A stretch of DNA of 64,000 bases, taken from NCBI GenBank assembly GCA_951804985.1, contig OX638135.1, forward strand, positions 38,347,002 to 38,411,001. The letters are read 5' to 3'. The notes under the pieces are model-generated. The model saw only the letters and a list, made by a program, of their open reading frames with translations, did not search any database and was not told the origin of the DNA. Made by a program: the position numbers and the translations under genes. The stretch's first letter is position 1. Every line of letters starts with the position of its first letter. The DNA comes from Dryomyza anilis. Lineage: Eukaryota > Arthropoda > Insecta > Diptera > Dryomyzidae. Positions 57,419 to 64,000 of the stretch are shown piece after piece.

Positions 57419-58132
57419 TTATAGTTTTAGGCTGCATTTGAGTTGATTTTTTGACAGATTTATATTATACTGTGGACAATTACTAACTAAATTACACATT
57501 CGATTGAATGGTGAAGCTGCAACATAATTAGTTCTACTATAAGGTACATAAAAAAGAACATCACGATGTCTGATACTTCTACGATTATGGTTAAAACTTA
57601 TATAGTTAAGAAGCTCGGGTGAATCAAGTCTACCGGTTATTAATTGATGTATGTAAATGATATCGGCAATTTGTCTGCGCTCTTCAAGAGTCTTTAAATT
57701 TAGTAGTTTCAGACGATCTACGTATGGAGGAAGATGTAAGTTATCCATCCAATTTAAACCCTTGAGAGCGAAACGTACGAAGTTTTTCTGAATCCTTTCG
57801 ATTCGGTCATTATGTACCTTGTAGAAAGGAGACCATACTTGACTTGCATATTCTAATTGTGAACGAACCGGAGTGCAATATAGAGTCAAAGTTGTAAGGG
57901 GACTATTAAATTCTTTAGCCCATCGTTTGATAAAACCAAGTAATGATGAGGCTTTTTTACATATATTTTCAATATGTAAATTAAACGATAAATTTGTATC
58001 GACAAACACACCAAGATCTTTCACCACGTGCACCCGATTTAAAATTTTCTCTTTTAGTGAATAGTTGTATTCTAGTTTATTTCTTTTGCGAGAAAATGTC
58101 ATGGCTTGACACTTTTCTGGATTAAGATTCAA
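57419..58132 (-). pseudogene. LINE ORF2 C-terminal part
   Basis: In phase with the RT upstream after one TAG (58,139). It has MNLNPEKCQAMTF, VVKDLGVFVDTNLSFNLHI, SPLTTLTLYCTPVRSQLEYA, SQVWSPFYKVHNDRIERIQK and the terminal PQYNINLSKNQLKCSLKL, the usual LINE thumb and connection region. It ends right at the element's 3' border. Confidence 0.85.
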
Positions 58133-58138
58133 GTTATT

Positions 58139-59175
58139 CTAACAACACCACGTTTCAAATGATTTTAAGTCGGACTGAAGTATATGAACGTCCTTATCGT
58201 CATTTATTGATTTATATATTTTCATATCATCGGCAAAAATTAATAAATGCGAGTACTTAATGTTGTATATCACATCATTAATAGCCAGTATAAATAACAG
58301 TGGACCAAGATGACTACCCTGGGGTACCCCAGATGTTGCAATAAATGGCGAAGATAAATTATTTCTGAATCGTATTTGATATGACCGATCAGATAAATAG
58401 GATCCTATCCACTTAACAAAGAATTCGGGAAATCCCAGTACCTTTAGTTTGAATAAAATTAAGTTATGATTAAGTTTATCGAAAGCTTTACTGAAATCTG
58501 TGTAAATGCAGTCGACTTGTTTTCCTGATTCTATTGAACTTATTGCAAATGAAGTGAAGTCTAATAGATTAGATACTGTGGATCTTCCGGTTACAAATCC
58601 ATGCTGACGTGAGGTAATTACATCTCTACAGTGGATTTTAACTTGATCATATACAATACGTTTAAACAATTTTGGTATTGATGACAATTTAGCGATTGGC
58701 CTATAGTTATTTACATCATTTTTACACCCCTTTTTAAAAATTGGGCTATAAATGAGTTTTTCCAAAATATTGGGAAATTACTTTCATTTATTGATTTATT
58801 AAATATGGAACCAAGTGGTTTACATAACGAAGTACCACATTTCTTTATAACTGTTGCCGGGATACCGTCTGGTCCAGAACTAAAATCATCATTAATCGTC
58901 GAAATATATTGCAAAATCTGCTCCGGAGAAAATGATATAGAGACTAATGAAGTTTTAGGAGCAGAACGCATGTAATCAAAATAATTAACATCGGTTATAA
59001 AAGAATCACTAGAGAATGATTGTTTAAACAGGCTTGCAAATAGGCCACATATGGCATTAGGGTCGCTAGTGAATCCATCATTATTTTTAAAAGAAGCAGG
59101 AAAACCATCGCTCTTTTTTTTAGTATTGATGAAACCCCAGAACTTTTTTGGATCTGATAAAATTTGTATCTTCAT
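58139..59175 (-). pseudogene. LINE reverse transcriptase
   Basis: FSPEQILQYISTINDDFSSG then PDGIPATVIKKC opens the RT. A one-base slip near 58,730 moves the frame to SPIFKKGCKNDVNNYRPIAK, then SRQHGFVTGRSTVSNLL, DFSKAFDKLNHNLILFKLK, SGVPQGSHLGPLLFILAIND and the active site FADDMKIY. Catalytic residues are intact; frame damage is limited to the slip and one stop. Confidence 0.88.
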
Positions 59176-60145
59176 TTTATCAAGACTGGAATGGACCTAG
59201 ACTGGAATTCCAGAAACAATTTATTGTATGTTTCTAGGTCACTTGGGTCTTGACTGCTGACATATCTATTCCATGCTCTATTCCTAGAGTTACGTAGCAT
59301 CTTCAAATCCTTAGTGTACCAGGGATACGATGAGATCTTAGTGAACTTAAGGCTATATGGTACAGATAGTGCTATGCAGGAAAAGAGTTCATGGTAAAAA
59401 TAGTTTATGGCAACATCAAGTTCATTATCATTAATATAGTCTGATATTATATCAATTTTAGCAGACAACAATTCATTTAACAATGAAAAGTTGGCTTTTT
59501 TAAAATTAAATTCATAAGTCTTGTCTGCAGATTTACTATTAATGATATTCGCTCTATCAGATTGATAAAATATTGTTAGACGCGGATGATATGCATCAAT
59601 GTCCATTAGAACATTCATCGAATTTGTAACTACAACATTGTTACTATCTGTAGTAAATACTAAGTCAAGTTGTCGTTCCAGACAATTAGTAATACAACTT
59701 ACTTGTTGTAAGTCAGATGATATAGTGTCAACAAAAATCTGTTCTTGTCGAGATTTAGAGTTAGACGCACAGAAATATGTGTCATCGTCAGAGTTATTCC
59801 ATATTAAATCTGGTAAATTAAAATCACCTAAAAGTATAATATCATCAGAACTATTAAGCATTTCCAATACAAAATCTATGGACTTAGATAAGGTCTCATA
59901 GACTTCTACGCTACTTTTCGGAGGAATTTAAGCGTTTAAGACATATACACAGGAATTGTGAAGTACAATCCTAACACAAATAAGCTCTAATGAAGCAGCA
60001 ATTGTAATTTCTAATAAGGAACTTATTAAATTGTTCTTTATTGCTATTAATATTCCACCACCGACTGGAGATTTTGCGATGTCAAATCTATCTTTTCTAA
60101 AAACATTGAATGAATTATCAAATAATTCAACGTTTGAAATGCTCT
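59172..60145 (-). pseudogene. LINE endonuclease
   Basis: FRKDRFDIAKSPVGGGILIA then IKNNLI is the middle of an exonuclease-endonuclease-phosphatase fold, followed by NAYIPPKSS-like sequence (with a stop) and LLGDFNLPDLIWN, the conserved GDFN motif. Then CLERQLDLVFTTDSNN and the His in IDAYHPRLTIFY. The N-terminal third is missing. The following region (LRNSRNRAWNRYVSSQDPSD) is the usual linker to RT. Confidence 0.85.
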
Positions 60146-60149
60146 TATT

Positions 60150-60575
60150 TCGATTGCGTTTTTTTCAACTTTTTTAGTTGAAGGTTCATTATCAGAGACT
60201 GATTCATTAATAATAGCTGTATTATCTTCAACACAGTCTGGCTTATTTGCGGTATCACTGATTTCTACAATTGAGCTAAATTCGTTTAACGAATTTAATA
60301 TTTCACTGTAGTTTGAATTTAAAATACTAAGTTTTTCACCAAAGTTTTTAATTTTAACAAAAAAAACAGATGGAGAAAGAGGTCTAAAAGTAGGACAGTA
60401 CCACTGTAGACCTGAATGCACTGAACATAAAAATTCAGTGCATCCAATAGAAATATTAGCACATGTAGCGTGGTACAATTGACCACAGGGACCAGAACAG
60501 GAAAACATTGAGTTTAAAATGTTCTGACTTTTACATTTGCGAAGTTTTCAACTGATAAGAAATCCATAGTTTAAA
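60150..60575 (-). pseudogene. LINE ORF1 with PHD-type zinc finger
   Basis: Reads RKCKSQNILNSMFSCSGPCG then QLYHATCANIS...FLCSVHS...WYCPTF: Cys/His spacing of a PHD finger, which in such LINEs lies at the ORF1 N-terminus. KIKNFGEKLSILNSNYSEIL then NSLNEF suggests a coiled coil. An acidic stretch leads to KKVEKNAI, where the sequence passes by deletion into the endonuclease. Confidence 0.75.
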
Positions 60576-60984
60576 ACTATCGAAAAACACGAAGTTAAGA
60601 ATTTAGTGCTAAAAAAAAAAAAAATTTTAAGGTACGCAGGGGTTAATGCTACTGATTTTGAACACAATAACAACACAACAAGAGTTTAGCGTAAACAAAT
60701 ATAGCACAAAGAAGAATTGGAAAACACAAATAAAATAACAATAACAATTTACATGCAGCAGAATTATTTTATGCAATTATGACAAAAAATGTGTGCAATT
60801 AATTGTATAATTGCACATTAACTATTGGTTAAATCAATTGTTAGACAATAATGTAGAATAATGTACAGTACACTTTATAAAATTTATATTACTTTGTTTT
60901 AATTTTTAAATAACACTGTTCTAATCACAAATGCATGTGCTAAAACAAAAACAACTGTCACCGACAAAGAAACGAAACCAACTT
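60576..60984. other. Unassigned AT-rich sequence between LINE and BEL-3
   Basis: No supported gene. CAATTATACAATTAATTG-type palindromes near 60,795-60,820. Confidence 0.35.
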
Positions 60985-62620
60985 TTGGACAGATTCCACC
61001 TGATTCTCTACCTTGCCTTCGAAAACCGCCTTGTTAATTGAACACATTTGTAGCGAATCGAATGTGTTCCATTTCGAAATAGTTCAAAGTGTCGGCCATG
61101 CAAATTGGTTTCATGTCGACCCTAAACACAATCCTGCAGATTTAGCAAGCCGAGAAATTTTGCCACAAGAACTTGCTGAAAATACCTTGTGGTGACAATG
61201 GCCCTGAGTGGTTACAGTTTTCAACGTCTAGCTGGCCCACTTTAATTACAAATGAAAACCATAAAACGGAACTCGAAATGAAACCAATTCAAACACATTT
61301 CACTTATTTCCAAAATTATGAAGATATCCTCGATCGTTTTTCATCCTTTCCAAGAAAAATTCGCGTAATTGCATATATATTCCGATTTTACGAACGTACT
61401 CATCCAACACATAGATCAACATTTTCCAAAAATTCAACTTTAATTTTTAGTTCCGAAGTTCATCTAGCAAAAAAAAAAAAAAGGTTTTCTAATCCTATGC
61501 CAAAAATTGGCTTACCCGTTAGAGTACAAATCCCTTTCACTTAAAGATTCCATTTCAACTTCCAGTAGTTTACTCAGCTTAAATCCTTTTATTGATGACG
61601 GACTTCTGGACTTCTGAGAGCATGTGAAAGACTCGTATATTCACCGATTATGTCCTACGATGAACGTAACCCGATTATTCTTCCTTATAATTGTCAGTGG
61701 TCTCGTTTATTAGTTCGTTTTTTTTCATGACATTTCCATTCACCGTGGAAACCAATTAGTCCTTCGGTTAATGAGATTACAATTTTGGATACCCAAATTA
61801 AAAAATCTAATCAAAACCACTATCCATAATTGTAAAATATGTTTTTTATATTAACAAAAAATTGGAACTCAACAAAGGCAATCCACGTAGAACCTACTAG
61901 CTCACTCCAACATTTTTAGCTGCTTTCCAACGCTTTGTCTCAAGACGCGGTTGTCCTAAACATATATATTCCGATAATGGGAAAACTTTTGTTGGCGCGT
62001 CCAAAGAATTGGTGTGCGATTTTCTACAGGACAGCATTATCATCCAACTTCATTTACCAAAATTTAACTTGGCATTTCATTCCGCCTGGTGCTCCTCATA
62101 TGGGTGGCCTATGGGAGGCAGGCATGAAGAGTTTCAAAACTTACTTTTAGAAAGTAGCGGGTTCATTAAAGTATACATTCGAAGAATTTTCCATGCTTTT
62201 GGCAAGAATTTTCTCGACCGATTTCGGCAATGTCAGAAGATCCGTCTGAATGATCTGCGTTAACTCCAGACCATTTTCTGATTGGTGGTCCACTTTTATA
62301 TGCAATTGATCCAAAGGTTGTTCAACAACCTGTCTCTGTCATAAATCGGTTTTTATTATCTACTTGTTTTTATTATTTACCATTTTATTTTCATCTATTC
62401 TAAATTGCCTAAAGCCAACAAAAATTACCGAGCCGCTCGTAAAGCAGGTCGTTTTTCAATTTATTGAAGTTTCCAATACCGAATATTCAATTGGCCTCAT
62501 GCTCTTAAAATGTCTACGAATTTTTAGACATTAACACTAAAGAACGTATGCGCGGAGAACTCTCTTTGCGCAAAATACGATGTTTAGTTGGATTTTGTCA
62601 GGATCCTGAGCTATTTAATA
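60985..62620 (+). pseudogene. BEL-3: RNase H end and integrase
   Basis: Opens in RNase H (CLRKPPC, NWFHVDPKHNPADLASREIL) as in BEL-1 (43.2 kb), then the integrase zinc domain in broken frames (near 61,725: HDISIHRGNQLVLRLMR, with both His kept). Next come the core Asp ([13 protein letters not shown]) and, after a frame change, [20 protein letters not shown] with the Glu. The last recognisable part is near 62,600. It is a 5'-truncated copy, perhaps the second half of BEL-2. Confidence 0.8.
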
Positions 62621-62809
62621 AATAATCGAAAACATTATTTTAAAATCTATTAAAAATGAGATTTGAACAAATAATCTCAATTAAGAAATAAACTCAATTT
62701 ATATAAACTCGCACGATAAACAAACATGAACTACATAATGAAATATTAGCAACGCTTTTTATATATTATTATTCTATGTACTGAATTATATTGTATTAAA
62801 ATGAATTTA

Positions 62810-63997
62810 TATATGGGCCATTCCACACCAAATCGACCAGCGGTTGGAACTCACCTTCTTCGATTTCAATGAAATTGGAATTGATAAAGGGTATTGAGAC
62901 ATGCACTTACCAATTTTTATACCCTACACTAAGAGTGAAAGGGTATATTCAGTTTGGTACGCCGTTTGTAACACCCAGAAGGAAGCATCTCCGGTATGGA
63001 AAAGTATATATATTCTTGATCAGCATGACCTCCTGAGTCGATTTAGCGATGTCCGTCTGTCTGTCCGTCTGTCTGTCTGTTGAAATCCCTACTACTTTTT
63101 AAATTGAAGAGCTAGATAAATGAAACTTATAACTTTGATTACTAATATACCTACGCTGTATGTGCGAAATCGGTTCATTGTGACCTATGATCCGACCACT
63201 TATGTTCAAATACCTCATATAAAATGTACATATAAAGATCTATTTTTATGTATACGTGCTTAGGTAAACTTTTTTGTCCAAAAATATATATTGACATCAT
63301 GCTCAAGTACGTGATTATAATGTTTTCCGGCGAAAAGACTTGTGGTTCCCAAAAAAAAAAACCGAAATTCGGTACACCTACCCATTTGTAAATATGGGTA
63401 TCAAATGAATGGAAATTCTTCTGCGATTGAATGTTTGTAGTTATTTTCAGGATTCGTATACCCTGGTGACCTATATATCACTTTGAATGGTAACCACACA
63501 TATGTGTAGGGTATTTATAGTCGGCTTAGACCGACTATAATTTTGTTAATCCTAACTATCATAATTACACCTACTTTAAAATTTCCCATGTTATCTAACC
63601 TTCCCAACTGGTTTTTTATTTTTTCCATCCACTACTTCCAGAGATACAGTGGCTCAAAGTTGGGGGCCAAAATCACTTTTGTATGGTTGTTCATATTTAA
63701 ATATCTCTTGAACTAGAAATTTCATTGATGACTCGTTTTAAAGCTAATAGAACAAGCTTTTAGAAAAATTAAGTTGTAACCTCTAAACGTTAACATGTGG
63801 CCCGTGGTCATTATCCACGCCCTTTTTTTTACTACTTTGAGCCACTGTATCTCTGGAAGTAGTGGTCGGATAAAAAAAAAATGGTTAGTGTATGTCTTGA
63901 TACCCTTTATCAGTTGCAAAAAATTTCATTAAAATCGAAAAGGTAAATTCTCAAATTTGACATTTTTTGGTCGATTTGGTGTGGAATGGCCCATATA
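62810..63997. mobile_element. GGCCATTCCAC TIR element with DINE insertion
   Basis: TATATGGGCCATTCCACACC then AAATCGACC at 62,810 is exactly mirrored by GGTCGATTTGGTGTGGAATG then GCCCATATA ending at 63,997. The subterminal blocks CTACTTCCAGAGATACAGTG (63,631) and CACTGTATCTCTGGAAGTAG (63,843) also mirror. It is close to the element at 7,030. Without the DINE it would be ~490 bp. Non-coding. Confidence 0.88.
62919..63620 (+). repeat. DINE-1/mini-me-like element, complete
   Basis: TATACCCTACACTAAGAGTG, the conserved block with TATATATATTCTTGATCAGC, the GTCY microsatellite (63,051-63,079), CCCATTTGTAAATATGGGTA, the hairpin AGTCGGCTTAGACCGACT, and CTTCCCAACTGG. It is inserted in the left arm of the TIR element. 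Confidence 0.88.
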
Positions 63998-64000
63998 AAA

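Larger units (their letters stand above)
57419..60575 (-). mobile_element. LINE (Jockey/CR1-like), degraded
   Basis: Minus-strand order: ORF1 with a PHD-type finger, apurinic-type endonuclease, reverse transcriptase, C-terminal domain. No RNase H or poly(A) tail is seen. Domain order and the PHD finger fit CR1-group elements of the Jockey superfamily. Frame breaks occur between all parts, and the junction of ORF1 and endonuclease is a deletion. Confidence 0.85.

Noticed and set aside
57403..60942. 14-base match CACATGCATTTGTG flanking the LINE
   Set aside because: The two copies are inverted, not direct, so they are not a target duplication; a chance match of this length is expected in 64 kb.

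Overview
This is eukaryotic, AT-rich DNA made almost entirely of nested and broken transposable elements, with one recognisable host exon. The exon (11,218-11,483, + strand, with splice acceptor and donor) encodes part of the ligand-binding domain of a metabotropic glutamate receptor of insect type. The repeats (DINE-1/mini-me elements, Ty3/Gypsy and BEL/Pao retrotransposons, long-TIR MITEs) are those of a dipteran, and a higher (calyptrate-like) fly with repeat-filled introns fits best. Drosophila mGluR lies on the dot chromosome (Muller element F); that this window is element F or a derived X is inference only.

Layout. 1-3,448: truncated minus-strand Gypsy element (A), inserted in a DINE. 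3.4-14.7 kb: intronic repeats around the mGluR exon: DINEs, foldback and long-TIR elements, a 112-bp exact tandem duplication and an approximately 290-bp (TA)n tract. 14.7-32.1 kb: a Russian doll. Gypsy element B (+) is split by a DINE; the DINE is split by an 11.7-kb minus-strand LTR element C (4-bp target duplication GTAG); inside C are two ~2-kb inverted arms; between the arms lie a degraded Gypsy element A' (-) and a DINE. 32.1-37.7 kb: DINEs, a tRNA-derived SINE, a CTATTCGAG-rich foldback element and a MITE with 72-bp TIRs. 37.7-49.2 kb: BEL fragment (+), second SINE copy, Pao-like fragment (-), and a nearly complete but dead BEL element (-) interrupted by a 2.36-kb CACTG...CAGTG element. 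49.2-57.3 kb: a ~92-bp GCGC-rich minisatellite, a direct duplication, a second DINE-like subfamily and unassigned sequence. 57.4-62.6 kb: a LINE (-) with a PHD-type finger in ORF1, then a BEL fragment (+). 62.8-64.0 kb: a TIR element carrying a DINE.

No retroelement here looks functional: each has stops, frameshifts or lost catalytic residues. The elements do not form a pathway; what links them is nesting order, which gives a relative history. I did not find a convincing new gene system. The most unusual items are the LTR element with giant inverted arms, the CACTG long-TIR family with TTA target duplications, the tRNA-headed SINE, and the GCGC minisatellite.
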